From Spirochaetaceae bacterium (lineage in GTDB: Bacteria > Spirochaetota > Spirochaetia > UBA9216): a DNA stretch of 17,391 nucleotides. A model generated the notes under the pieces. The model had not been told where the DNA came from. It was given only the letters and a program-made list of their open reading frames with translations, and made no database searches. Location of the stretch: positions 1 to 17,391 of the forward strand of contig JAQQAK010000112.1 in assembly GCA_028527945.1 (NCBI GenBank), written 5' to 3'. This document shows positions 7,356 through 14,379 of this stretch, piece by piece. A program made the translations under genes and the position numbers. Positions within the stretch are counted from its first letter, which is position 1, and every line of letters begins with the position of its first letter.

Positions 7356-7823
7356 TTGCAACAAAAGATTACCTATCAGGCAGGTGTAAGTCAGGCATGG
7401 ATTATTAATGATGAAAAATATCTTGAATATGATTGTGGTACAATGCAAAATGGAAAGATCAATAAATCAGATATCCTTGCAATTGGCTTGCAACCGCCAA
7501 ACAATGTTGTTGTTACAGATGCCTCCCAGATAATACATCGTTCACTAGGCTCTAAAGGAGGGCTTGGTGGCATCCTGATTTCTTATAAAACAAATAATAG
7601 TAAAAAAATAAAAAATGCAACTATCACTTTTGATTTTGGAGATGAAGGGTGTATTAATTTTATAAATGATCTGCTCTCTGAATCTGGAAATCTTTACATA
7701 GGGTCTGGAACAAGAAACGAGCTTATGAAAAAGATGGGAATCAGCAGAACAAAAGAAAATATAATTATTTTATTAGTCATTCTTGGAGTTGTTGCTTTTG
7801 CCACAATAATGGTTTCTCTCTAA
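7356..7823 (+). CDS. Tail-anchored small protein of unknown function
   Basis: A 155-residue protein that I do not recognise. The start is a TTG, supported by AGAGGAG seven bases upstream. Residues 1-130 are soluble and rich in beta-strand-like segments (NNVVVTDASQII, GGILISYKTN, NATITFDFGD), with a glycine-rich GSKGGLGG turn near 65-72. The only strongly hydrophobic segment is at the very end (about 135-154), leaving almost nothing outside, so it should be tail-anchored with its bulk in the cytoplasm. The strand pattern is compatible with a PH-like domain, but that is a guess. It has hairpins on both sides and no clear operon partner. There is no catalytic motif and no metal-binding cluster. 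Confidence 0.65.
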   Translation: MQQKITYQAGVSQAWIINDEKYLEYDCGTMQNGKINKSDILAIGLQPPNNVVVTDASQIIHRSLGSKGGLGGILISYKTNNSKKIKNATITFDFGDEGCINFINDLLSESGNLYIGSGTRNELMKKMGISRTKENIIILLVILGVVAFATIMVSL

Positions 7824-7855
7824 TGAAAATGAAGAAAATTTCACAACTTGATATA

Positions 7856-7968
7856 CTATAATTATCTTGGTGGAATTATAGCAAAGGCTCTATCCGGAAT
7901 TTTAGTAGCTATAAAATGGAATTATAGTTTTTTTAATTTACCTATTTACCAAGATTTGTTAAAATCTT
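7856..7968 (+). promoter_or_regulatory. Stretch of competing RNA hairpins with a terminator-like element, upstream of the VOC gene
   Basis: CTATAATT (7856-7863) pairs perfectly with AATTATAG (7874-7881). TGGAATTATAG recurs at 7917-7927, where it can close a CTATAA/TTATAG stem (7909-7927) followed by seven T residues (7928-7934), a weak intrinsic terminator. The loop of the first hairpin, ATCTTGGT (7864-7871), is complementary to ACCAAGAT (7948-7955), which in turn overlaps the AAGATTT/AAATCTT hairpin (7951-7968). It may simply end the preceding gene, or act as an attenuator leader for the VOC gene. Confidence 0.4.
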
Positions 7969-7997
7969 AAATATTGTAAGAATTGGAGCGATCTAAA

Positions 7998-8393
7998 ATG
8001 GCTAATGTATTTGTTAATACAATTATTTTTGTAAAAGATATTAATGTTTCAAAAAAGTTTTACTCAGAGATTTTGGGTATGAAAATGTTACATGATTATG
8101 AGACCATCATATTTTATGAAAATGGTCTTACAATACATCTGGCTGATAGTATTTTAAAAACAGTTTATAAAGAAAGCAAAAGTTCTGCACTACAAAGTCA
8201 GGGGCAGAATAATATTCTGGTTTATTTTGAAACTGATAAGCTTGATGAGCTATATAACAAAATATGCGATAAAGTAAAAATTATTCATGGAATTGAAAAA
8301 CAAGAATGGGGGCAAAAAGTTTTTAGGTTTTTTGACCCCGATGAACATATAGTAGAATTCGGAGAACCATTCCATGCCGAAGAATTGAAATAA
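7998..8393 (+). CDS. VOC-superfamily (glyoxalase/bleomycin-resistance fold) protein
   Basis: A 131-residue single-domain protein with the paired beta-alpha-beta-beta-beta modules of the vicinal oxygen chelate superfamily. Module one is NTIIFVKDINVSKKFYSEILGM, then TIIFYENGLTIHLAD. Module two is NILVYFETDKLDELYNKI, then VFRFFDPDEHIVEFGEP. The histidine in TIHLAD and the glutamate in VEFGEP sit where the family often places metal ligands. Members include glyoxalases, dioxygenases and antibiotic-binding proteins; the substrate cannot be told. The ATG at 7998 is preferred over an in-frame TTG at 7983, because GGAG (7985-7988) lies inside the longer version and is correctly spaced for the ATG. It is convergent with pflA. 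Confidence 0.85.
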   Translation: MANVFVNTIIFVKDINVSKKFYSEILGMKMLHDYETIIFYENGLTIHLADSILKTVYKESKSSALQSQGQNNILVYFETDKLDELYNKICDKVKIIHGIEKQEWGQKVFRFFDPDEHIVEFGEPFHAEELK

Positions 8394-8445
8394 TTTTTGG
8401 TTGATATTACATTCTCTTCCAGTATTTTAATCCTCTAAGACTATC

Positions 8446-9186
8446 TTAACTTCCATTTACAGGTATTCCGGCCAGAGAGAAATCCTTTGTAATTTTTGAT
8501 ACAAAATCCGGCTTAGGTGGTTTGGTGTTGGTCAAAGTATAGTTATATTCAAGTTGTTCCCATTTTTGTTCTCCCATTTTATGAAAAGGAAGAAACTCAA
8601 ACTTTTCCAATGTTGGAATGTCTAAAAGTAGATTTTTCAGGGCTGTAAGCTGGGCTATATCATCAGTCAGGCCTGGAACAAGTACGTGTCTAATCCATAA
8701 GGGCTTTTTGATTTTTTTAAGGTATTCCAATGTCGTTAAAGTTTTTTCAGAAGACACTCCTGTAAGTTTTTTATATTCATCAGGCAGGGCTGTTTTAATA
8801 TCCAGTATTATAAGATCTGCTTTATCAAGGCAGTTGCTTGTTTTTGAAAGATTCCCGAAACCTGAAGTATCAAGAGCTACACTGATACCTTTCTTATGAG
8901 CGCGGTCAATAATATTTTCAGCAAATTCCGGCTGAAAAAGCGGTTCTCCGCCGCTTAATGTTATACCGCCTCCAGATGTTTCCATCCATGTTTTGTATTT
9001 TAATGCTTCATTAACAATCTCTTCAGAGCTTGTAATCTTGCCGCCATCACAATTCCATGTATCTGGATTATGGCAATAGCGGCATCTAAGGGGGCAGCCC
9101 TGTAAAAAGACAACGAATCGAAGTCCCGGGCCGTCTACCATTCCGCATGTCTCAATTGAATGAATTCTTCCGGTAACTGCCTGCAT
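8446..9186 (-). CDS. pflA: Pyruvate formate-lyase activating enzyme (radical SAM)
   Basis: A 246-residue enzyme, about the same length as E. coli PflA. Using a [4Fe-4S] cluster and S-adenosylmethionine, it generates the glycyl radical on pyruvate formate-lyase under anaerobic conditions. The cluster-binding CX3CX2C motif is C31, C35 and C38 within QGCPLRCRYCHNPDTW. The SAM-binding glycine motif follows as SGGGITLSGGEPLFQPEF. Further family blocks are ALDTSG and LDIKTALPDEYKKLTG. The ATG at 9186 follows AGGGGGCAG by four bases. It begins 18 bases after the pflB stop, so enzyme and activator form an operon. No oxygen-insensitive spare protein (YfiD type) is seen here. Confidence 0.95.
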   Translation of the reverse strand: MQAVTGRIHSIETCGMVDGPGLRFVVFLQGCPLRCRYCHNPDTWNCDGGKITSSEEIVNEALKYKTWMETSGGGITLSGGEPLFQPEFAENIIDRAHKKGISVALDTSGFGNLSKTSNCLDKADLIILDIKTALPDEYKKLTGVSSEKTLTTLEYLKKIKKPLWIRHVLVPGLTDDIAQLTALKNLLLDIPTLEKFEFLPFHKMGEQKWEQLEYNYTLTNTKPPKPDFVSKITKDFSLAGIPVNGS

Positions 9187-9204
9187 AATACTGCCCCCTG
9201 TAGA

Positions 9205-11430
9205 TTAGATAACCTTGTGAAAGGTTCTGTTTATTACATCCTGCTGTTGCTCTTTAGTAAGCTTTACAAAGTTTACCGCGTAACCGGAAACCCTGATAGT
9301 CAGCTGTGGATATTTTTCTGGATGATCCATTGCGTCAAGCAAGGTCTCCCGGTCCATTACATTTATATTAACATGATGTCCTCCGTCAAGAAAGAAGCCG
9401 TCCATCATGCTTGTAAGATTATTAATTCTACTTTCTTCATCCTTACCCAATGCCTGTGGAACAATTGAAAAGGTGTAGGAAATGCCATCTATGGCGTGTT
9501 CATACGGAAGCTTCGCTATTGATGAAAAACAAGCAAGAGCCCCGTTTGTATCTCTTCCGTGTATAGGGTTTGCTCCAGGACCAAACGGCATTCCGGCCTT
9601 ACGCCCGTCTGGAGTTGAGCCCGTTTTTTTACCATATACAACATTACTGGTTATCGTAAGTATAGACTGTGTCGGCTCAGCATTACGATAGGTTTTCTGA
9701 GTTCTAAGTTTATTCATAAATTGTTCAACAAGGTTTACAGCAATAAGATCAACTCTATCATCATTGTTTCCATAAGCAGGATAATCACCCTCAACCTTAT
9801 AATCAACAGCCAGACCATTATTATTTCTTATTACCTTAACCTTAGCATATTTTATTGCGGATAATGAATCTGCTACAACAGAAAGTCCCGCAATACCACA
9901 TGCCATAGTTCTCTTTATATTGTCATCATGAAGGCTCATCTGCAGTGATTCATAATTGTATTTGTCATGCATGAAATGGATTATATTAAGTGTTTTTATA
10001 TATAAATTGGCCAGCCATTCCAGAATGACATCATACTTTCTTATGACCTCATCGTAATCAAGGTATTCTGATGTAATTGGATCATATTCAGGAGCAATCT
10101 GTTCTCCTGTTTTTTCATCTTTACCTCCATTGATTGCGTAAAGAAGTGCTTTTGCAAGGTTTGCTCTTGCTCCAAAAAACTGCATTTGCTTGCCAATTCT
10201 CATTGCTGACACGCAGCAAGCTATTCCGTAATCGTCGCCGAAATGGGTTCTCATAAGACAGTCATTTTCATACTGTACCGCTGAAGATAAAACAGAAACC
10301 TTTGAGCAGTAGCGCCTAAATCCAAGCGGTAATCTGGGAGTCCATAGTACAGTCATATTTGGTTCTGGCGCAGGACCAAGGTTTTCAAGAGTATGCAGCA
10401 TACGAAAAGAGTTTTTAGTAACTAAAGTTCGTCCATCTACCCCCATACCGCCAATGGCCTCGGTAACCCATGTTGGATCTCCTGAGAAAAGTTCATTGTA
10501 TTCCGGGGTTCTTAAAAAGCGTACCATACGCAGCTTTATTACAAATTGATCAATAAGCTCCTGAGCTTCTTCTTCTGAAAGAACTCCATTTTCAAGATCC
10601 CTTTCAATATATATGTCGAAGAAAGAAGACACTCTTCCAAGTGACATTGCTGCTCCGTCCTGATCCTTTATTGCTGCCAGATATCCAAGATAAGTCCATT
10701 GAATTGCCTCGCAAGCGTTAACAGCAGGTTTTGATATATCAAAGCCATACAAGCTTCCGAGTGTAGTAAGATCGTCAAGACTTTTTATCTGTTCAGAAAT
10801 CTCTTCTCTTGTTCTGATAACTTCTTCATCAAAGATTGGATTTTTAAACGCCGAAAGCGACATCTTCTTTTCATTTTTAAGAAAATCTGTTCCATATAGG
10901 GCGATACGACGATAATCACCAATAATTCGTCCTCGACCGTAGGCATCCGGAAGACCAGTTAAAACACCTGAATGTCTGGCTTTTTTTATATCTTTTGAAT
11001 AAGCGCTATAAACACCATCGTTATGTGTCTTTCGGTGTGTGCTGTAAATTTTCTCAAGAGTTGGATCTAAATCATAGCCATAGGAGTTAAGCGCCTTTTT
11101 TACAACCCTTATTCCTCCTCTTGGCATAATCCCTCTTTTTAACGGTTTGTCTGTCTGAAAGCCAACTATAATTTCATTCTCCTTATCAATATAGCCAGCC
11201 CCGTGAGATGTAACAGAAGACGCAATCTTTGTTTCGGCATCAAGAATTCCTTTATCGGATTCTATTTTCATGAGTTCCGAAACCTTTTTCATAAGAGATA
11301 CGGTTCTTTGGGTTGGAGGAGTCAGAAATGATTCATCTCCCTCGTACGGATTTATGTTTCTCTGAATAAAGTCTCTAACATCGACCTTGTTATTCCAGTT
11401 TCCCTGATTAAAACCTTTCCATTGTTCCAT
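9205..11430 (-). CDS. pflB: Pyruvate formate-lyase (formate acetyltransferase)
   Basis: A 741-residue glycyl-radical enzyme that splits pyruvate with CoA into acetyl-CoA and formate in fermenting cells. The adjacent active-site cysteines C405 and C406 lie in GIACCVSAMRIGKQMQFFGARANLAKALLYA. The radical-carrying glycine is G716 in RVSGYAVNF, 25 residues from the end as in E. coli PflB. The cysteine pair identifies true PFL rather than the diol dehydratase or decarboxylase relatives, which have a single cysteine. Other strong blocks are GLPDAYGRGRIIGDYRR and DGISYTFSIVPQALGKD. The ATG at 11430 is preceded by CGGAGGC at a standard distance. The gene diverges from a LysR regulator, with 103 bp between the starts. 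Confidence 0.97.
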   Translation of the reverse strand: MEQWKGFNQGNWNNKVDVRDFIQRNINPYEGDESFLTPPTQRTVSLMKKVSELMKIESDKGILDAETKIASSVTSHGAGYIDKENEIIVGFQTDKPLKRGIMPRGGIRVVKKALNSYGYDLDPTLEKIYSTHRKTHNDGVYSAYSKDIKKARHSGVLTGLPDAYGRGRIIGDYRRIALYGTDFLKNEKKMSLSAFKNPIFDEEVIRTREEISEQIKSLDDLTTLGSLYGFDISKPAVNACEAIQWTYLGYLAAIKDQDGAAMSLGRVSSFFDIYIERDLENGVLSEEEAQELIDQFVIKLRMVRFLRTPEYNELFSGDPTWVTEAIGGMGVDGRTLVTKNSFRMLHTLENLGPAPEPNMTVLWTPRLPLGFRRYCSKVSVLSSAVQYENDCLMRTHFGDDYGIACCVSAMRIGKQMQFFGARANLAKALLYAINGGKDEKTGEQIAPEYDPITSEYLDYDEVIRKYDVILEWLANLYIKTLNIIHFMHDKYNYESLQMSLHDDNIKRTMACGIAGLSVVADSLSAIKYAKVKVIRNNNGLAVDYKVEGDYPAYGNNDDRVDLIAVNLVEQFMNKLRTQKTYRNAEPTQSILTITSNVVYGKKTGSTPDGRKAGMPFGPGANPIHGRDTNGALACFSSIAKLPYEHAIDGISYTFSIVPQALGKDEESRINNLTSMMDGFFLDGGHHVNINVMDRETLLDAMDHPEKYPQLTIRVSGYAVNFVKLTKEQQQDVINRTFHKVI

Positions 11431-11490
11431 AAAATTGCCTCCGTCAATGGTTGTTGATAAAATAATAACGAAATTACAGTAATAAGTATA

Positions 11491-11510
11491 ATTAAATATA
11501 TTTATTTAAT
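11491..11510. promoter_or_regulatory. AT-rich inverted repeat between pflB and the LysR gene, candidate LysR operator
   Basis: ATTAAATA (11491-11498) and TATTTAAT (11503-11510) are perfect inverted arms with a four-base spacer. The repeat lies 24 bases before the regulator's ATG and about 60 bases before pflB. It contains a T-N11-A core of the kind bound by LysR proteins, which often act from such a divergent site. Because the sequence is almost entirely A and T, chance is a real alternative. Confidence 0.4.
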
Positions 11511-11533
11511 ATAAAAATTGCTAATATAAGAAT

Positions 11534-12412
11534 ATGTTAGAATATAGACAACTTGAGGCTCTTGGAGCCGTTTTAGAATATGGAGGCTTTGACAAGGCCG
11601 CTGATGCTTTAGGGCTTACTCAGTCGGCGGTTACTCAAAGGGTAAAACAACTTGAAACTCAGGTAGGAAAACCTGTTCTTATAAGAACAAACCCTCCTGA
11701 AGTAACAAAGGCCGGGCTTCCGTTGTATACACATTTTAAAAAAATTCGTGTACTTGAAGAAGAATTACAGAATGATATGGATAACGATATTTCAGGTACT
11801 CCGCTCTCTATTGGTGTTAATGCTTCAACTCTTGGAAGCTGGTTCCTTCCTGTTTTGCGTCATATCATGAAATCTACACTTATAGATCTACATGTCGGGG
11901 AGGCAAAGGTAGTACATCAACTTCTTCAGCAAGGTAGTATAGCTGGGTGTATAAGTCTTAGAAAAAGACCTTCAAGGGGCTGCTATGTGGAATATCTAGG
12001 CAAGCTGGTACTCAGATGTGTTTCAACTAGAGAATTCAAGCAGCAATATTTTCCAAAGGGAATAGGAATAAAAGAGATGCAGGAAACTCCAGCGGTTCTT
12101 TTTCATGCTGAAAGTCAAATGCTGCGTCTTTATCAGAAAAATGTTATGGGAATAGCTCCCTTTGATGTGCCTACTCACGTTATTCCATCACAGTATGAGT
12201 ATTTACAAATGATTAGTAATGGTGTTGCCTATGGCTTTTTACCTGAACAGCTTTTTAAACAGGTAAAGGCTGACAAGGGATTGATAGATTTATCACCGCT
12301 TCATCCAATAATAATTCCTCAGTACTGGCATAGGTGGGGAATTGAATCAGAACTGCTTGAATCGATAACACAAAGGCTGCGAGAAGAGGCCAGGGGATGC
12401 CTTCAATTGTAA
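11534..12412 (+). CDS. LysR-type transcriptional regulator, ArgP/LysG-like
   Basis: A 292-residue regulator of normal length for the family. The N-terminal winged helix includes GGFDKAADALGLTQSAVTQRVKQLE (about 17-41), and the remainder is the periplasmic-binding-like effector domain. The opening MLEYRQLEALGAVLEYGGFDKAA, the wing VLIRTNPPEVTKAG, and the blocks QYFPKGI and YWHRWG near the end resemble ArgP/LysG proteins, which usually sense arginine or lysine and control amino-acid export. No LysE/ArgO exporter is nearby; instead it diverges from pflBA, which is its most obvious local target. The ATG at 11534 has no clear ribosome binding site, only AT-rich leader. Confidence 0.85.
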   Translation: MLEYRQLEALGAVLEYGGFDKAADALGLTQSAVTQRVKQLETQVGKPVLIRTNPPEVTKAGLPLYTHFKKIRVLEEELQNDMDNDISGTPLSIGVNASTLGSWFLPVLRHIMKSTLIDLHVGEAKVVHQLLQQGSIAGCISLRKRPSRGCYVEYLGKLVLRCVSTREFKQQYFPKGIGIKEMQETPAVLFHAESQMLRLYQKNVMGIAPFDVPTHVIPSQYEYLQMISNGVAYGFLPEQLFKQVKADKGLIDLSPLHPIIIPQYWHRWGIESELLESITQRLREEARGCLQL

Positions 12413-12424
12413 GACATATATCCA

Positions 12425-12450
12425 AAAACAATTTTAAAAAACATTGTTTT
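12425..12450 (+). repeat. AAAACAAT/ATTGTTTT hairpin between the LysR and HAD genes
   Basis: Perfect 8-bp arms (12425-12432 and 12443-12450) flank a 10-base loop, 12 bases after the LysR stop. The right arm ends in four T residues. It may be a weak terminator that partly separates the two genes, or a site on the DNA. The stem contains only two G-C pairs. Confidence 0.35.
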
Positions 12451-12479
12451 GATTGCTGTTTAAATAATAGAATAGAAGA

Positions 12480-13226
12480 ATGAAAGAAGAAAAAAATACA
12501 GCCGCTTTTTTTGATATTGACGGAACCCTTTACCGTGACTCCTTGATGATCGAACATTTCAAGAAGCTTTTAAAATATGATGTCCTTGATGAAGCGCTTT
12601 GGCACACAAATGTAAAGCATACATACCAGAACTGGAAAAAGCGGCGGGGCAATTATGATGATTACCTTCTCGAGCTTTCTTCTATTTATATGGAATCTCT
12701 TAAGGGCTTAAAAAAGGATAAGATGGATTTTGTAACAGATCAGGTTATACGGCTTAAGGGAGACAAGGTCTATATGTACACAAGAGACCGGATTGAAAAA
12801 CACAAGGAGGAAGGCCATCTTGTCTTTTTTGTTTCAGGAAGCCCTGAATATCTTGTAAACAGGATGGCTGATTTGTACGGTATTACGGACAGCATTGGTA
12901 CAAAATATTTTGTAGATAGCGAAGGGCGGTACACCGGTGAGGTCCGCGCCATGTGGGATTCTTCAAGCAAGAATAAGGCTATAATGGAATTTGTTGAAAA
13001 ATATAATATCGATCTTGATAAAAGCTGGTCGTATGGTGATACCAATGGTGACATCTCAATGTTCAGGCTGACCGGCAGGGCGGTTGCAATTAATCCAACA
13101 AGAGAGCTGGTTAATAATCTGAAAAAGGATGATGAATTATCAAAAAAGGTCAGAATCAGGGTAGAGCGTAAGGATGTTGTTTATGAGCTTGATCCATCTG
13201 TAAGTATCAGCTACCCGGAAATCTGA
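12480..13226 (+). CDS. HAD-IB family hydrolase (SerB-like phosphatase)
   Basis: A 248-residue haloacid dehalogenase-superfamily phosphatase of subfamily IB. All four catalytic motifs are visible. Motif I is FFDIDGTLY with nucleophile D12 and acid/base D14. Motif II is FFVSGSPEYL with S119. Motif III lysine is K164 or K166 in SSKNKA. Motif IV is SYGDTNGDISM with magnesium ligands D187 and D191. The helical cap lies between motifs I and II, about residues 20-100. Relatives dephosphorylate phosphoserine or lipid and sugar phosphates; the substrate here is unknown. The ribosome binding site is weak (AATAGAAG directly before the ATG). It follows the LysR gene by 67 bases and may be partly co-transcribed. 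It converges on the zinc-ribbon gene with 19 bases between the stops. Confidence 0.88.
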   Translation: MKEEKNTAAFFDIDGTLYRDSLMIEHFKKLLKYDVLDEALWHTNVKHTYQNWKKRRGNYDDYLLELSSIYMESLKGLKKDKMDFVTDQVIRLKGDKVYMYTRDRIEKHKEEGHLVFFVSGSPEYLVNRMADLYGITDSIGTKYFVDSEGRYTGEVRAMWDSSSKNKAIMEFVEKYNIDLDKSWSYGDTNGDISMFRLTGRAVAINPTRELVNNLKKDDELSKKVRIRVERKDVVYELDPSVSISYPEI

Positions 13227-13245
13227 CTGTCATTTTTCTGTTTTT

Positions 13246-13662
13246 CTATAAAAATATATGTGCCTTGAACTCAGTTTTACAGCGTGGGCAGGTTAGAACT
13301 CTTGTTCCCCTTTTTTTTGATGTTCTTATTACTACCTTACAGTTAGGACATGTCCTGAATCTTTTTGTTTTTCGCTCTCTGAATTTCATTTTTTGTATAG
13401 AGAAAAACTTTCTTACCGGTTTAAAAAGGTTAAGGAATTTCTGATTTTCTCTGATACGTTTTGATTGATTTCTCGAGTAGGTTCTGAAAATACTCAACGA
13501 TATAATTATCAATGCAATAAGGCTAATAAATGATGTATGAAAAAAGGCATCAAGAATAATCAAAATAAAAGCAAGCACCATAAGTGTTGTGTTCAGCTGA
13601 TCAACACCGTATCTGCCTCTTGCAAACTGTGTAAGTTTTTCTCTAAAATTAAAGTTTCGCAT
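13246..13662 (-). CDS. Two-helix membrane protein with C-terminal zinc ribbon
   Basis: A 138-residue protein with two membrane helices (about 26-42 and 45-60), a strongly basic linker (about 61-104), and a zinc ribbon formed by C105-P-N-C108 and C125-P-R-C128. The short loop between helices puts both ends on the same side, most likely the cytoplasm given the many arginines and lysines. It is the last gene of the dnaK cluster: AAGGAG lies eight bases before the ATG at 13662, and only 15 bases separate it from the J-domain gene. A zinc ribbon with a basic linker often binds nucleic acid or protein. It could dock the upstream chaperone system at the membrane; that role is inferred from position only. 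Confidence 0.75.
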   Translation of the reverse strand: MRNFNFREKLTQFARGRYGVDQLNTTLMVLAFILIILDAFFHTSFISLIALIIISLSIFRTYSRNQSKRIRENQKFLNLFKPVRKFFSIQKMKFRERKTKRFRTCPNCKVVIRTSKKRGTRVLTCPRCKTEFKAHIFL

Positions 13663-13677
13663 TTAAGTATCTCCTTG

Positions 13678-14379
13678 TTAAAATGGCCGGCCGCATAGCA
13701 TACAGCATAGATTGGCCAATATTATTCCAAAGCAAAGCCTTCCAAGGCCGGTATTTGGCTGACCATAAGTTCTGCTATGGTTTTGGTACGCTTGTCCGCT
13801 GTTCTGAATCTGATCCAGAACCCTTCGGTATTCCATATTCCCGGGTTCCATTTGAACGGCAGTTTTCGCGTGTTTAAGAGCTGTTATTTTGTTCCCGTTT
13901 CCCGAGTTCGCTATAGCACTGTAATAAAACCATTTGGCGCTTCTGTCTTGAATAGTGTTCAGGCTGCCAAGGGCCTTACTAAAAGCCCCTGCGTTTATAA
14001 AGTTTTTTACCTGCTCGTATTCAGAAAAGCTTTGTCCGCCCTGCCTCTGTTGTCTGCTTCCTCCGAAAAACCATTCAAATGGATCGAATCCAAATCCAAA
14101 CGGATCCCCTTCTGTATTACTGTAATTGGCGCCTGTCCCAGAGCCATGGGGCTGATAATTGTTGGTATTATAACTACCTGTGTTGCGGCTGGATGTTGTT
14201 CCATTTTTTATCTGTTCGTAGGCTGCGTTTATCTCACTCATCTTTTTTACGGCCGTTTCCTCATTGCCGCGGTTTACATCAGGATGATATTTTCTTGCAA
14301 GTTTACGGTAGGCCTTTGTCACTTCTTCGTTTGATGCTCCGGCTGAAATGCCGAGCACTTTATATGGATCTGATATCAT
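13678..14379 (-). CDS. J-domain (DnaJ-like) co-chaperone with glycine/asparagine linker and Cys-rich tail
   Basis: A 233-residue protein. The N-terminal J domain (about 3-60) has the HPD motif at 32-34, which stimulates Hsp70 ATP hydrolysis. It lacks the zinc-finger and C-terminal client domains of a true DnaJ, so it is a class C J-protein. After a flexible G/S/N/Y/Q-rich linker (about 60-120) with GFGFDPFEWFFGG, a helical TPR-like region (about 122-190) follows, for example AFSKALGSLNTIQDRSAKWFYYSAIA and ALKHAKTAVQMEPGN. The last 23 residues are hydrophobic with cysteines at 216, 225, 226 and 229, suggesting membrane insertion or metal or disulfide chemistry. The ATG overlaps the DUF5685 stop (ATGA), indicating translational coupling. 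It is presumably the dedicated partner of the DnaK encoded two genes upstream. Confidence 0.88.
   Translation of the reverse strand: MISDPYKVLGISAGASNEEVTKAYRKLARKYHPDVNRGNEETAVKKMSEINAAYEQIKNGTTSSRNTGSYNTNNYQPHGSGTGANYSNTEGDPFGFGFDPFEWFFGGSRQQRQGGQSFSEYEQVKNFINAGAFSKALGSLNTIQDRSAKWFYYSAIANSGNGNKITALKHAKTAVQMEPGNMEYRRVLDQIQNSGQAYQNHSRTYGQPNTGLGRLCFGIILANLCCMLCGRPF

Noticed and set aside
7983..7997. TTG at 7983 as the start of the VOC protein
   Set aside because: The GGAG ribosome binding site lies inside this extension and is correctly spaced for the ATG at 7998, where the family's N-terminus also begins.
9160..9468. 102-codon plus-strand frame opposite the pflB 3' end
   Set aside because: It overlaps the glycyl-radical motif coding strand of pflB and has no family similarity.
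13777..14334. A 185-codon open frame on the plus strand opposite the J-protein gene
   Set aside because: The minus-strand frame has a clear J domain, a ribosome binding site and operon spacing. The plus-strand frame has no recognisable motif and no binding site.
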